A stretch of DNA of 64,000 bases from Littorina saxatilis (lineage: Eukaryota; Mollusca; Gastropoda; Littorinimorpha; Littorinidae), in NCBI RefSeq assembly GCF_037325665.1, contig NC_090252.1:45845425-45909424 (forward strand). The letters run 5' to 3'. The stretch's first letter is position 1. Each line of letters begins with the position of its first letter. The translations under genes and the position numbers were made by a program. This document shows, in pieces, positions 24,308 through 36,718 of the stretch. Under the pieces are notes generated by a model. It saw only the letters and a program-made list of their open reading frames with translations, did not search any database and was not told where the DNA came from.

Positions 24308-24676
24308 CTTTCTTTATTTGGTGTTTAACGTCGTTTTCAACCACGAAGGTTATATCGCGACGGGGAAAGGGGGGAGATGGGATAGAGCCACTTGTCAATT
24401 GTTTCTTGTTCACAAAAGCACTTATCAAAAATTTGCTCCAGGGGCTTGCAACGTAGTATATTATTACCTTACTGGGAGAATGCAAGTTTCCAGTACAAAG
24501 GACTTAACATTTCTTACATACTGCTTGACTAAAAATCTTTACAAAAATTGACTATATTCTATACAACTTACAAGAAACACTTAACAAGGGTAAAAGGAGA
24601 AACAGAATCCGTTAGTCGCCTCTTACGACATGCTCGGGAGCATTAGGTAAATTCTTCCCCCTAACCCGCGGGGGGA
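24308..24676 (-). mobile_element. SINE-like retroposon with GC-rich head, uninterrupted copy
   Basis: Read on the minus strand it begins CCCCCGCGGGTTAGGGGGAA, continues through TGTCGTAAGAGGCGACTAAC and GAACAAGAAACAATTGACAA, and ends AAACACCAAATAAAGAAAG. CCTGCACGTATT (24296-24307) and CCTGCATGTATT (24677-24688) form a 12-bp target duplication with one mismatch. The head is not tRNA-like and I do not recognise its source. It provides the intact reference for the interrupted copy at 47692-48607. Confidence 0.82.
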
Positions 24677-24688
24677 CCTGCATGTATT

Positions 24689-25324
24689 GTAAAATAACAA
24701 AACCAGACACTGAATAAGTAATACTGTTGCAGACATGCAAGCCACCAAAAGGGTTTTGTGAATACAGATAGATCCTGAATGAAGATGACATTTGGCAATG
24801 CACTTCATCATCATGCTGACCAGGCAAAATGTGTGGGCCACAGAGAGGTGTTTGTTCAAAATGTCAACACACCCCACAGGGTAACTGACTCACACAGCGC
24901 GACACACACAAATGACACACTTTTATCAAACGAGGACATGCATGGTTTGAGGCGAAAAAAAAGGGTCTGTCCCAATTCAGCCTCACATAGATATTGGGTG
25001 GGGTCAAACCGCCCTCAAAATGAATTTGTTACAAAGTGCATATAATGAAGAACAAAGTCTGTATTCAACAAGACAACCAGCCAACAACGATGAACAATTA
25101 CACAGTGATAGTCTGTTACAATCCTTCCAAAAAAGACGTTACTCCATGGTCCGTACAGACATATAACGCACAGGCTTCGGGTACTAGTATTACTACTACT
25201 ACTACGCACTGACATAAGCATGAAACTATACATTTTGAACAAAAGCACAGTCGATCCAGCGTACCGTCGTGATCGAGTGTAATTCTCAATAATATGACAT
25301 TCTCTGTCCCAGAAACACTCTATT
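24689..25324. other. Unannotated stretch
   Basis: A short (TAC)n tract at about 25187-25205; nothing else recognised. Confidence 0.4.
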
Positions 25325-25560
25325 TTGCAAGATACGGAGCGCAGTCACGGGATTCTACTCGCGAAACGATCGCCATGGCCGCCGCAAAGCTGCCAACGGC
25401 TGGGCGAGTACGCCTGTAGTACACACACATCCACACACCAGCAGACGAGAACGCAAGCTAAAAATAGCCCTCCATCGCACTGCGCAGGGCACCATCGCGA
25501 CCGACCTGGCACTTTCCGACTGAAATTTTCCTCAAAAGGCCGAACAAATCCCCAAAGTAA
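25325..25560 (-). promoter_or_regulatory. CpG-rich stretch, candidate cic promoter/5' exon region
   Basis: In an AT-rich neighbourhood this block is dense in CpG (for example ACTCGCGAAACGATCGCCAT, GCCGCCGCAAAGCTGCCAAC). It lies about 4.8 kb upstream, in the transcriptional sense, of the CIC-L exon. A CpG-rich start region with a non-coding first exon would suit that gene. No TATA box or defined exon could be shown; assignment rests on composition and position only. Confidence 0.3.
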
Positions 25561-26365
25561 CCTACCTGGGTCAAAGAAGGAACTTTGATCAAACCAAATA
25601 GTAAGGATGATGAGGAATTACCTTGGTACTTTTCACATTCTTGAACCACAAAATGTCATATCCTTCGTTGCTTCTTGTTGCACACTAAAGCTGACCAAAA
25701 TCTCCCCGCAGCTAAAAAAGGTGAATGAGCATAACCATCACAAATTTTTCTCTGCTCATTGGTCGAGCTGTGAGCTGCTCTGCTACCATTGGTCGACAGG
25801 AAAGGTCAAGTGTCAACTACATTGTTTATTCATTACATTACTACCGACACAGAAAGAGGTGCCCATCTTATATACCTGCACCATGCAAAAGTATGGACGA
25901 TGCAAGAGTGGGTTTACATGCAAGTTACTTTAAACCTGCAAAAAAGTACTTTCAGTGTCTAACTTTCAACATGTAACGTATTTTTTCTGCATGCCAGGAA
26001 CAAATCGAGGTCCGAAAAATGGCCCATGTGCACACGAACAAAGACGCGTCACTGTCATGCGCGCCGCAACTCGAGCCAATCGGAGCAGACGTATGTAGGT
26101 CAAAATCTCTATAAGGAATGTGAGTGACACAGACAGCCAGTTGTGCAGTTACTATGAACGCTTACTACAGCCTCTCTTGAACATCCACGTTCCGGGGCCC
26201 CAACTCTCCACATCACGCCCTTGTTGCCAACTCGACGAGAAAATACTAGACTCGCGCTCCCTGGCTGAAATCAGCCTCACAAGTTCAATTTTTTCTCCTA
26301 GCAAAATGAATTCGAGCTTGTCCGTTTCTGGTCCAGACGTGTCTCCCAGTAAGTTGGTGTGGTTT
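25561..26365. other. Non-coding stretch with weak promoter-like features
   Basis: A CCAAT sequence within CGAGCCAATCGGAGC (about 26071-26085) precedes CTCTATAAGG (about 26108) in GC-richer DNA. The arrangement resembles a CCAAT/TATA pair on the + strand, but no downstream ORF or exon supports it. Confidence 0.25.
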
Positions 26366-26396
26366 TTTGGAGGGGGGGGGGGGGGGGGGGGGGGGT
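26366..26396. repeat. Poly-G tract
   Basis: An almost uninterrupted run of more than 25 G. Confidence 0.95.
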
Positions 26397-26498
26397 AGCT
26401 GAAATTGACATTTGGCGGCGTGACGCGCTGTTGCATTCCACAACTGAACTCGCGCCAGGTCATTCGACGGTGTGACCTAAAAAACACGAGAGCGAGGT

Positions 26499-26528
26499 GA
26501 ATCTCTCTCTCTCTTTCTCTCACTTTCT

Positions 26529-26563
<35 letters not shown>

Positions 26564-26702
26564 CTCAGTCTGTCTCTGTCTCTCCAAAACGCGCGAGAGC
26601 GAGGTGAATCTCTCTTTCTGTCTTTTTTTCCGTCTCTCTGACTTACTAACTATCTCGAGCTCTCTCGATCTGTTTTGTCTCATGTCTGTCTCCCTCTCTC
26701 TT

Positions 26703-26733
<31 letters not shown>

Positions 26734-26735
26734 GT
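26499..26735. repeat. (CT)n-rich interrupted microsatellite
   Basis: Several CT tracts. GAGCGAGGTGAATCTCTCT occurs twice (about 26490 and 26597), suggesting local duplication. Confidence 0.85.
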
Positions 26736-26958
26736 TAGTGTTATTCGTGGCTCAGTCAATCGATTGGCTCGCGGCTGCCGACTACTTTCTCCTGAAGATT
26801 TTGGAATTAATGAATTTGTTAGTTACTCTGCGACGACCACATGCGCACTGAGTGATAATCGATAAACTGCTGTAATCATGAAAATCATAATGGAACATCT
26901 CTTGTGAAATTGACTGAGAATGTACTGAAAATATTAAAGGCAGCTGACGGTTCTTGTT

Positions 26959-27255
26959 TGTGGGTATGTGTGTGTGTGTGTGTATGTCAGTGTGTGTGTG
27001 TCAGTGTGTGTGTGTGTATGTCAGTGTGTGTGTGTCAGTGTGTGTTTGTGTGTCAGTGTGTGTGCGTCACTGATGCCGGTGTGTCAGTGTCAGTGTGTGT
27101 GTGTCAGTGTGTGTGTGCCAGTGTGTGTGTGCCACGTTATGTGTGTGTCACTGTGTGCCACTGAAGTGTGTGCCGTGTGTGTGTGTGTCTCAGTGTCTGT
27201 CTCTCTGTGCCGGCCGGCGGTGTGTGTATGTCAGTGTGTGTGTGTCAGTCATTGT
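26959..27255. repeat. (TG)n-rich minisatellite
   Basis: TGTGTGTGTCAG units repeated with variants. Cysteine/valine ORFs here are artefacts. Confidence 0.9.
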
Positions 27256-27640
27256 AAGCTGTTTTCAGAATTTTGGTCAAAATTTTGCTTACACATGTAT
27301 ACTCATTGACACACTACACAGCCGCGCAGACACCGCGTGACTGACTGCAACTGTCGCGGTACACACCGGCTAAACATCACAGTCTGTGACGCCGCTGCGG
27401 CGATAACACACTACACACACAGTGACGCGCAGCGCCGACACGGACACACCTGACTGTCGCAGCGCCGACACGGACACACAGCAAACACCATGCAAGCAGT
27501 TGTTTCCCTTTGACTTAACGCAAAAACACTTCACATTTTAGTCTGGCTTACAATATCTGCATCAGGAAAGATACATTGACTGAGATGATCAACCTGAGCT
27601 TATGACATGCCGCCACTGACTGTCTTGTGACACTTCAGGT
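27256..27640. other. Unannotated stretch
   Basis: ACACACAGTGACGCGC and CAGCGCCGACACGGACACAC motifs, the latter repeated at about 27429 and 27459; no gene. Confidence 0.35.
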
Positions 27641-27644
27641 ATAC

Positions 27645-28640
27645 AGACGGTCACACTCTGCTCCAGTACCGCTTTAACAGCCACTGCTACTTTTATTCCA
27701 TTCCTAGAAACGCCAGAACAACCACTACTACTACTGTATTCCTACAAACGCTACAACCACTACTACTACCACTACCACTACTACTATATACCACTACTAC
27801 TACTACTACTACTAACACTACTACTACTACTACTATAGTTATACTTCGGCGGCCGTGTGAATTATACTGCCACGGCCGTGCGTACGTTTTGGGCTCCTGT
27901 CGCTTTAACAGCCACTGCTACTATTATTCCGCATTCCTACAAACGCTACAACAACTACTGCTACTACTACTACTACTGTATTCCTACAAACGCTACAACC
28001 ACTACTACTACTACTCCCACCACCACTACTACTACTATATACCACTACTATTACTACTACTATTAACACTACTACTACTATATTATACTTCGGCGGCCGT
28101 GTGAATTATACTGCCACGGCCGTGCGTACGTTTTGGGCTCCTGTCGCTTTAACAGCCACTGCTACTATTATTCCGCATTCCTACAAACGCTACAACAACA
28201 ACTACTGCTACTACTACTGTATTCCTACAAACGCTACAACCACTACTACTACTACTACTCCCACGCACCACTACTACTACTACTATATACCACTACTACT
28301 ACTATTAACACGTCTACTACTACTATATTATACTTCGGCGGCCGTGTGAATTATACTGCCACGGCCGTGCGTAAGTTTTGGGCTCCTGTCGCTTTAACAG
28401 CCACTGCTACTATTATTCCGCATTCCTACAAACGCTACAACAACAACTACTGCTACTACTACTGTATTCCTACAAACGCTACAACCACTACTACTACTAC
28501 TACTCCCACCACCACTACTACTACTATATACCACTACTACTACTATTAACACTACTACTACTATATTATACTTCGGCGGCCGTGTGAATTATACTGCCAC
28601 GGCCGTGCGTGCGTTTTGGGCTCCTGTCGCCACTGTGTTA
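27645..28640. repeat. Minisatellite of about 240-245 bp units
   Basis: Each unit contains CTTCGGCGGCCGTGTGAATT, TACTGCCACGGCCGTGCGTA, GGGCTCCTGTCGCTTTAACA and a long (CTA)n tract. The marker occurs at about 27844, 28089, 28334 and 28572, with a degenerate partial unit before 27840. The marker GCCACGGCCGTGCGTA recurs alone at about 30326. Tyr/Thr-rich ORFs are repeat artefacts. Confidence 0.92.
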
Positions 28641-28756
28641 CTACCGTGGCTATTTAGTGTACTCAGTACACACGCTACTACTACTACATCTACTACTACG
28701 ACTACGTATACTACTACTACGTACACTACTACTACGTCTACTGCTACTACTATCTA

Positions 28757-28781
28757 TATATATATACGACTAGTGTCTGTG

Positions 28782-28812
<31 letters not shown>

Positions 28813-29166
28813 GTGTCTGTGCGCGATGCACGGCCAAAGTTCTCGATGGATCTGCTTCAAATTTGGTGGGCATATTCACGTACACCCGGGACACAACCTG
28901 GTCGATGAGATATTTCAACACGTGCTCTCAGCGCGCAGCGCTGAACCGATTTTGTTTTTTGTGCTGAACCGATTTTGTTTTTTTTTGTCTGGATCCACTA
29001 CCAGTAACTCTTCCTTATCTTCTCCAGTGTTTTTAGCCGCGATTATCTCCCTTCCTCCGTGCGGTGCGCGGAGCCGGGTATTCGGATCGACTTCTTCCCG
29101 GCGCAGCCGTACCCGGCGAAGCGGGTTTTCATCTAGTTTATATATATCTATATATATATATACGAC

Positions 29167-29219
<53 letters not shown>

Positions 29220-29220
29220 C

Positions 29221-29252
<32 letters not shown>

Positions 29253-29744
29253 TCGCGATGCACGGCCAAAGTTATCGATGGATCTGCTTCAAATTTGGTG
29301 GGCATATTCAGATAGACCCCGGACACAACCTGGTCGATGAGAATTTTCAACACGTGCTCTCGGCGCGCAGCGCTGAACCGATTTTGGTTTTTCTGTTCAT
29401 CTTCCCAGATCCATTCCCAGTAACTTTTCCTTATCTTCTCCAGTGTTTTGCGTTTATCTCCCTTCCTTCGTGTGGCGTCAATCCATATTCCCGTTACTAT
29501 TTTTAGAAGGTCACTGTCCACAACGCTTTCATCCCGGCGAAGCCGGATATTCCCGTTACTATTTTTAGAAGGTCATTGTCCACAACGCTTTTATCCCGGC
29601 AAAGCCGGGTATTCCTCTACTTCTTCCCGGCAAAGCCGGGTATTCGGCTCTACTTCTTCCCGGCGAAGCCGGGTATCCCGGCGAAGCCAGTACCCGGCGA
29701 AGCGGGTAATATATATACGACTTGTGTCTGTGTGTCTGTGTCTC

Positions 29745-29784
<40 letters not shown>

Positions 29785-30295
29785 CGCGATGCACGGCCAA
29801 AGTTCTCGATGGATCTGCTTCAAATTTGGTGGGCATATTCAGGTAGACCCCGGACACAACCTGGTCGATGAGAATTTTCAACACGTGCTCTCAGCGCGCA
29901 GCGCTGAACCGATTTTGGTTTTTCTGTTCATCTTTCCAGATCCATTCCCAGTAACTCTTCCTTATCTTCTCCAGTGTTTTGCGTTTATCTCCCTTCCTTC
30001 GTGTGGCGTCAATCCATATTCCCGTTACTATTTTTAGAAGGTCACTGTCCACAACGCTCAATCCATATTCCCGTTACTATTTTTAGAAGGTCACTGTCCC
30101 GGCGAAGCCGGGTATTACTCTTCCTTATCTTCTCCAGTGTTTTGCGCGTTTATCTCCCTTCCTTCGTGCGGTGCGCCGGCCAAGCCGGCGTACACCCGGC
30201 AAAGCCGTGTCCCTGGCGCAGCCAGGTATTCGGCTCTACTTCTTCCCGGCGAAGCCGTACCCGGCGAAGCAGGTATTCATCTAGTATAACATATT
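28757..30295 (+). repeat. Family D repeat cluster, three tandem copies
   Basis: Units begin with ATATATACGACTTGTGTCTG and a TG/TC microsatellite, then CGATGCACGGCCAAAGTTCT and ATCTGCTTCAAATTTGGTGG (at about 28827, 29258 and 29788). They end in multiple CCCGGCGAAGCCGGGTATTC-type palindromic blocks. No protein gene is supported; short ORFs across the microsatellite are artefacts. Confidence 0.85.
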
Positions 30296-30520
30296 GCTTA
30301 CTTCGCCCGTATGACTGAATTATACTGCCACGGCCGTGCGTATGGGGTTTTGAGATATATGAGTTCGCTATTTCAAGACGGTATACTGGAATTGGCTTTG
30401 TCAGTCCAGCAGAAGTATAATAAATTAGGAATGCTTACCGTGTAAACGATCAAGTACACCCCAACATTGTATCTGTCCTGGATTTTTACCTTGGACAAGA
30501 GAATCCTCCAATAGACGAAC

Positions 30521-30755
30521 TCCGGATATAACTCTATCGGATTTGCAAAAGTTGTAAAAGAGTGAATACTCTTGCTTTCAGGCAAACTTTCCGCTCGTGC
30601 CGCTCCCTGTCCACGTGTTTCAGTCAACGGACATAACGGCCTCCCTGGTGACTGGCCTATAATGTCACGTGGGAAAGTTTGCCTCAATGCCAAAAGCAAG
30701 GGTATTCACTCTTTCACAACCCATACAAACCCGACAGAGTTATTTCCGAAAACAT
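30521..30755. repeat. Fold-back sequence with about 85-bp arms
   Basis: The left arm contains AAAGAGTGAATACTCTTGCT and GGCAAACTTTCC. The right arm contains GGAAAGTTTGCC and AGCAAGGGTATTCACTCTTT. The similarity extends outward to CGGATATAACTCTATCGG against its inverted counterpart near 30740. Probably a fold-back MITE. Confidence 0.7.
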
Positions 30756-30778
30756 CGTTTATTTCGGAACAATACCAA

Positions 30779-31591
30779 ACAAGAGAAGGGCAAAGCCCAT
30801 ACGACTCACATGCTTGACCTTGACCTTTACATGACCTTGACCTTCAGCTAAACCTAGCAATGACATCATACACTAAGAACTGCTTTACACATTTTTCCTC
30901 AAGGTCATCCAAGATCATGCAACAGAAAGCTGTTAATTCAAGACATAGGAAGTACAATGGTGCTTATTGGCTCTTTCTACCATGATATATGGTCACTTTT
31001 AGTGGTTCACTACCTTATTTTGGTCACATTTCATAAGGGTCAAAGTGACCTTGACCTTGATCATATGTGACCAAATGTGTCTCATGATGAAAGTATAACA
31101 TGTGCCCCACATAATTTTTAAGTTTGAAACAGTTATCTTCCATAGTTCAGGGTCAAGGTCATTTCAAAATATGTATACAATCCAACTTTGAAGAGCTCCT
31201 GTGACCTTGACCTTGAAGCAAGGTAAACCAAACTGGTATCAAAAGATGGGGCTTACTTTGCCCTATATATCATATATAGGTGAGGTATTCAATCTCAAAA
31301 ACTTCAGAGAAAATGTGAAAAATGTGAAAAATAGCTGTTTTTTAGACAACATTTATGGCCCCTGCGACCTTGACCTTGAAGCAAGGTCAAGATGCTATGT
31401 ATGTTTTTTGGGGCCTTGTCATCGTACACCATCTTGCCAAATTTGGTACTGATAGACTGAATAGTGTCCAAGAAATATCCAACGTTAAAGTTTTCCGGAC
31501 GGCCGGCCGGCCGGCCGGCCGGACGGACGGACGGACGGACGGACGACTCGGGTGAGTACATAGACTCACTTTTGCTTCGCATGTGAGTCAA
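30779..31591 (+). mobile_element. Family B hairpin-ended element, copy B1 (AGGTCA-rich)
   Basis: Starts ACAAGAGAAGGGCAAAGCCC and ends ACTTTTGCTTCGCATGTGAG plus TCA. Inside are many TGACCTTGACCTT blocks and a CCGGCCGG/(GGAC)n microsatellite about 60 bp from the hairpin end. Copies B2 (38522-39337) and B3 (44100-44886) are in opposite orientation. No coding potential. Architecture matches families A and C, so one class is likely. Confidence 0.8.
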
Positions 31592-32104
31592 AAAATGGTT
31601 AATTCGGGATTTTTGGTGAAGCAATTTTGCAGATTATCACAGGTGTCAGTAACAAAATTACACCACCACCCCTGAAAATCACGAGAGAGAAAACGTGATC
31701 TACTCTGTGTAAAGCAGGCAGTCCGGAGGGAAGGCTGCTAATAGAAATACCCCATGTAAAAGCCGGGACATGTCTGGGGATTGACAAGATAGCCTCAGTA
31801 CCACTGAAGGAAAGGGCGATACACCAACATATCATTAAATCTGTCCTGTGGCCTTCCTGTTTGCAATCTAGCGGACGTGGCCGGTTCGCACGTGGCTGAA
31901 ATGTGAATGAGAATCTGCTAGTTTCTTTAGTCCAGACACTAGAGTACACAGTCTGTGTCTCAGTTCTTCTTCAGTTCTTCTTTTTCACGACCTCCCGATC
32001 ACGGGGCGGACGCCTTACCACTAGGCCACCGTGCTGGTAAACATAGACACATGGGACACAGGTACCGGGAACAGAGACAGACAGAGAGAGATGCACAGAC
32101 ACAC
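31592..32104. other. Unannotated stretch with a SINE head fragment
   Basis: At 31985-32035 an inverted tRNA-like SINE head fragment (CGACCTCCCGATCACGGGGC, ACGCCTTACCACTAGGCCAC) matches the SINEs at 7057-7354 and 62303-62467. No gene in the remainder. Confidence 0.6.
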
Positions 32105-32123
32105 ACACATATATATACGACTT

Positions 32124-32155
<32 letters not shown>

Positions 32156-32607
32156 TCGCGATGCACGGCCAAAGTTCTCGATGGATCTCTTTCAAATTTG
32201 GTGGCCATATTCAGGTATACCACGGACAGAACCTGGTCGATGAGATATATTTCAACACGTGCTCTCAGCGCGCAGCGCTGAACCGATTTTGCTTTTTCTC
32301 TGGATCCATTCCCAGTAACTCTTCCTTATTTTCTCCAGTGTTTTCAGCGTTTATCTCCCTTCCTTCGTGTGGCGTCAATCCATATTCCCGTTTCTATTTT
32401 TAGAAGGTCACTGTCGACAACGCTCAATCCATATTCCCGTTATACTATTTTTAGAAGGTCACTGTCCCGTACTCTTCTCCAGTGTTTTGCGCGTTTATCT
32501 CCCTTCCTTCGTGCGGTGCGCCGGCAAAGCCGGCGTACACCCCCCTGGCGCAGCCGGGTATTCGGCTCGACTTCTTCCCGGCGAAGCGGGTATTCATCTA
32601 GTATATA
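32105..32607 (+). repeat. Family D repeat, + copy of an inverted pair
   Basis: Carries the same ATATACGACTTGTG start, the CGATGCACGGCCAAAGTTCT core and the CGGCGAAGCGGGTATTC end as the 28.7-30.3 kb cluster. It abuts an inverted copy at a 56-bp perfect palindrome (32579-32634) centred on (TA)n. Confidence 0.82.
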
Positions 32608-33661
32608 TATATACTAGATGAATACCCGCTTCGCCGGGTACCGGCTCGCCGGGAAGAAGTAGAGCCGAATACCAGGCTGCGCCTGGGACCCGGCTTTGCC
32701 GGGTGTACGCCGAGCCGGCGCACGAAGGAAAGGAGATAAACGCGCAAAACACTGGAGACCTTCTAAAAATAGTAACGTGCAGTGACCTTCTAAAAATAGT
32801 AACGTAGTAACGGGAATATGTATTGACGCCACACGGAGGAAGGGAGATAATCGCGGCTGAAAACACTGGAGAAGATAAGGAAGAGTTACTGGTAGTGGAT
32901 CCCGACAACAACAACAACAACAAGAAGAGCAAACGCTCGATCGAGTCACTTTCGCAGTTCTGAATATTATATGAGGCATCAGATGGACAGGAAGAAATTG
33001 CTATTCACAACACAATGAGTCACGTTCACATAAAATTTGAGCCCGGTCACTTTTATAGTTTCCGAGAAAAGCCCAACGTTAAGTTGTGTGTTGCCGAACA
33101 GAAAAGGCTAGTTATCTCCCTTGTTTTTCTGATAACGTTCGTAAAAGGCTACAGATGTAAATACTTTGATGTAAAGAATAATCCTACAAAGTTTCAATCA
33201 CATCCGATGAACTTTGTCAAAGATATAAAATGTCTAATTTTTCCTTTGACGCTGACCTGTGACCTTGAAAAAGGTCAAAGGTCAACGAAACCATCGTTAA
33301 AGTGTAGAGGTCATTGGAGGTCACGACTAAACAAAATATGAGCCCGATCGCTTTGATAGTTTCCGAGAAAAGTCCAACGTTAAGGTGGTGTCTACGGCCG
33401 GCCGGCCGGACGGCCGGCCGGACAGACTAACACTGACCGATTACATAGAGTCACTTTTTCTCAAGTGACTCAAAAATCGGTTCAGCGCGCACAGCGCTGC
33501 GCGCTGAGAGCACGTGTTGAGATATCTCATCGATGAGGTTGTGTCCGGGGTGTAGCTGAATACGGTGTCCAAATTTGAAAAAGATCCACCGAGAACTTTG
33601 GCCGTGCATCGCGAACAGACAGACAGACAGACAGACAGACACTAGTCGTATATATATATAT
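32608..33661 (-). repeat. Family D repeat, - copy, interrupted by a family C element
   Basis: Sequence 32608-32919 and 33473-33661 together correspond to one inverted family D unit (end blocks, then AAAATCGGTTCAGCGCGC, then ACTTTGGCCGTGCATCGCG, then TATATATA). It is split by the family C insertion at 32920-33472. Confidence 0.78.
32920..33472 (+). mobile_element. Family C hairpin-ended element, copy C1
   Basis: Starts ACAAGAAGAGCAAACGCTC (a short hairpin) and ends GAGTCACTTTTTCTCAAGTG plus ACTCA (another hairpin), with CCGGCCGG repeats about 60 bp before that end. It contains a 108-codon open frame at 33015-33341 whose predicted peptide is identical to that in C2 (47818-48367, minus strand), although the peptide has no recognisable domain. 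I treat the frame as incidental to two very similar copies. Confidence 0.8.
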
Positions 33662-34455
33662 AGATGTGTGTGGTAAACGGAAGGGAGGGGGGGGGAGTCT
33701 GTTGAACACCGATTTATGAACTGGGCTGATGAACTCCCACGCGCTCTTCGCTGAAATTTCACAAAGTATATTATAGATACATCTTTTACATTTCTTCGTT
33801 TAAAAAAAATGTAAATTTATACGTTTCAACTTCCGCTAACACCAGGTTTGGCATGCCATCAATGAGTATGGGCATTTCATAAGCTTGTGATGTCGCCATT
33901 CCTGTTCGTGAAAACCTCGAATGACGTCATTTTTTTTATTTTATTTTTTTTATACCGAAGGTATTGACGTGGTAAAAACGACATAAGAAGGCGTAAGGTA
34001 TTATCTCATAACCAAAACAACATTTTGTTTATCTGTGTATTTTGTTTCTCTCGTTTTTGTGTCGTAATTGTGACCATTTTCTTCATTTGTTTTTGTGGCA
34101 AGGTAATCTTTGTTTGTTGTTGCATTGTTGGAAGTGGGAGTAGGGAAAAAAGATTTTAACTGTATGATTATGAATGAAGATTTTATGCCTTAATAAATCA
34201 TGAAGCATTTTATTATTCAAGCTTACAAATTTCATCAACCTACCACAAATCTCGACGAAACAGACCAAACTGCATCGGATGCGTCTGCGCACAAATATAT
34301 TATATACATTCAGCATGATAAAGAACTGATATCTGCTCGCTGTAAGCACTGGTAAAAACAATGAAACAAAACAAAAATTATTTTTTAAAACACACACACA
34401 AAGGAAAGTGATATTCCAAGCGTAAAAGAAGATTTTCAGTTCCATGTCGACGATA

Positions 34456-34460
<5 letters not shown>
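33662..34460. other. AT-rich unannotated stretch
   Basis: No gene or element ends recognised. Confidence 0.4.

Positions 34461-34539
<79 letters not shown>
34461..34539. repeat. (CA)n microsatellite
   Basis: About 38 CA dinucleotides with one CG interruption. Confidence 0.97.
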
Positions 34540-34541
<2 letters not shown>

Positions 34542-35203
34542 ACGATGCATCCTTGCCCTCGGGCCTCCCTCCCCTCTCCACACACACGTACTTTAAACGA
34601 CGCACTCACCGAATCGAGCCTTAAATGGTTCAAAAATTGCTCCAAAATAACAGGCACCGTGTGCTCGATTCAGCTCAGCAGCAGCGTACATCGGGGGAAG
34701 AAAAGCTAAAATAATTTCCCCCAATCGATTTCTTTTTCGTCACTACAAGTATTGTGCGTCATTTACGTCCATTCACAACTTTTCCCACATTTGAAAAAAA
34801 AAAAAAAAAAAAAAAAGCATGAAAATTTTAAACCCACGACTAGTGCTCGTGACATGTACAAGGGTGTTGTAGGAGTGTAATAATAACCTTTGAAAATGTC
34901 GTCACTGACCTATTTTCGCTTTCTTTCACAAACAGTGCGCACGTGTACTTATATAGCGTGTCTGGGGAGATAATAAAACGCCGTAAGGTTTTAAAGGGAG
35001 AAAATGAATTTTATCTCCTCAAAAAAAGGCTTTTGAGTGTTAATGCAAGTACTCATTGGAGAATGGGGTGGGGGGAGGGGGTGTGTTGTGTAAGGTTCTA
35101 AATGTGGGCGGTGGGGGAGGGGGAGGGGCAGGTGGGGGAGTGTTGTGTTGAGGAAAAAGCAGTATATGCTTACCTAAAAAACTTTTTTGTTTTTGTTTGT
35201 TTT
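34540..35203. other. Unannotated stretch
   Basis: Poly-A tract at about 34794-34816 and a G-rich patch at about 35063-35140; no gene. Confidence 0.4.
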
Positions 35204-36051
35204 TACATTTAGTCAAGTTATGACTAAATGTTTTAACATAGAGGGGAGAATCGAGACGAGGGTCGTGGTGTATGTGTGTGTGTGTTTGTGTGTGTGTGTG
35301 TCTGTGCCGTGTGCGTGTGTGTGTGTAGAGCGATTCAGAGTAAACTACTGGACCGATCTTTATGAAATTTTACATGAGAGTTCCTGGGTATGATATCCTC
35401 AGACGTTTTTTTTCATTTTATCGATAAATGTCTTTTATGACGTCATATCCGGCTTTTTGTAAAAGTTGAGGCGGCTATGTCACACCTTCATTTTTCAATC
35501 AAATTGATTGAAATTTTGGCCAAGCAATCTTCGACGAAGGCCGGACTTCGGTATTGCATTTGAGCATGTAGGCTTAAAAATTAATTAATGACTTTGGTCA
35601 TTAAAAATCTGAAAATTGTAATTAAATTATTTTTAAATAAAACGATCCAAAATTACTTTTATTTTATTCTTCATCATGTTCTGATTCCAAAAACATATAA
35701 ATATGTTATATTCGGATTAAAAACAAGCCCTAAAAATTAAAAATATAAAAATTATGATTAAAATTAAATTTCCGAAATCGTTTTAAAATCAATGTCATCT
35801 TATTCCTTGTCGGTTCCTGATTACAAAAACATTAGATATGCTATGTTTGGATTAAAAACAAGCTCAGAAAGTTAAAACGAAGAGATGTACAGTAAAGCGT
35901 GCTATGCAGCACAGCGCAACCGCTACCGCGCTAAACATGTACAGGCTCGTCACTTTCACTGCCTTTTGCACTAGCGGCGGACTACGTTCAGTTTCATTCT
36001 GTGAGTTCCACAGCTTGACTAAATGTAGTAATTTCGCCTTACGCGACTTGT
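35204..36051 (-). mobile_element. Family A element, copy A3
   Basis: Hairpin end ACATTTAGTCAAGTTATGAC at the left, CGCCTTACGCGACTTGT at the right, with a TG microsatellite just inside the hairpin. T-rich flanks on both sides. Confidence 0.82.
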
Positions 36052-36123
36052 TTCTTTTGTACCAGAAACTTTTTAACGTGTAATCTCATGTCCCACATTC
36101 GTAAACCGTTTGCTTTCGATGAA

Positions 36124-36330
36124 CAACACAAACGCATACACGCACGTACATACGCATGTTCACACGCACGCACGCATGCAGCCATTTAGGTATGCACACA
36201 CGCAAGTACGCACACACACACAAACACACGCACGCAAGTACCCACGCACGTACGCACGCACACGTGTCAACACACACATACACTGACACAGACATACAAA
36301 CACCCACACACCGGCAAACACAAACAAACT
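36124..36330. repeat. (CA)/(CGCA)-rich low-complexity tract
   Basis: ACGCACGTACGC and ACACACACACA variants. The surrounding bases up to 36718 show no gene. Confidence 0.85.
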
Positions 36331-36718
36331 CACACTCACGATGTGGAGGTACTCATGCAAACTTGCAAACACCTGCCATTCTTTCCAATATAAAAGTAAC
36401 ATAACATCCCATGCATGCTTTGAAAAGCAGTGCTGAAGAAGTACCGTGTACACATGATCTTTTCCACCAAAAGCCGCAGTCTGTACAATTTGAAACCCGC
36501 AGCGATTTTAAACAGTTTGTTGATTAGTTAATTAAAGCATCAGTTTCAATGTCCAAAATTTGTCCCGTAAACAAACAATCGCATTTATTTCAAAACTGAG
36601 AGTTATCCGGTAGTCAATATCAAAATGTTTGATAGCTATATTTCAGATGCGCTGGTATGAAAAATACAGATAAGAAAAAAACTATTTACAGAATCGTCGA
36701 AAAGAAAAGTAAAACAAA

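Noticed and set aside
27857-28587. Tyr/Thr-rich ORFs
   Set aside because: They translate a 245-bp minisatellite with (CTA)n tracts.
27857-30345. A novel multi-gene system hidden in the repeat-dense region
   Set aside because: No frame outside microsatellites shows codon-like structure or a domain; the repeated units account for the organisation.
33015-33341. 108-codon ORF, duplicated with an identical peptide at 47946-48272
   Set aside because: It lies inside a non-autonomous repeat, has no recognisable domain and includes the AGGTCA-type low-complexity part; identity of the copies is explained by recent spread.
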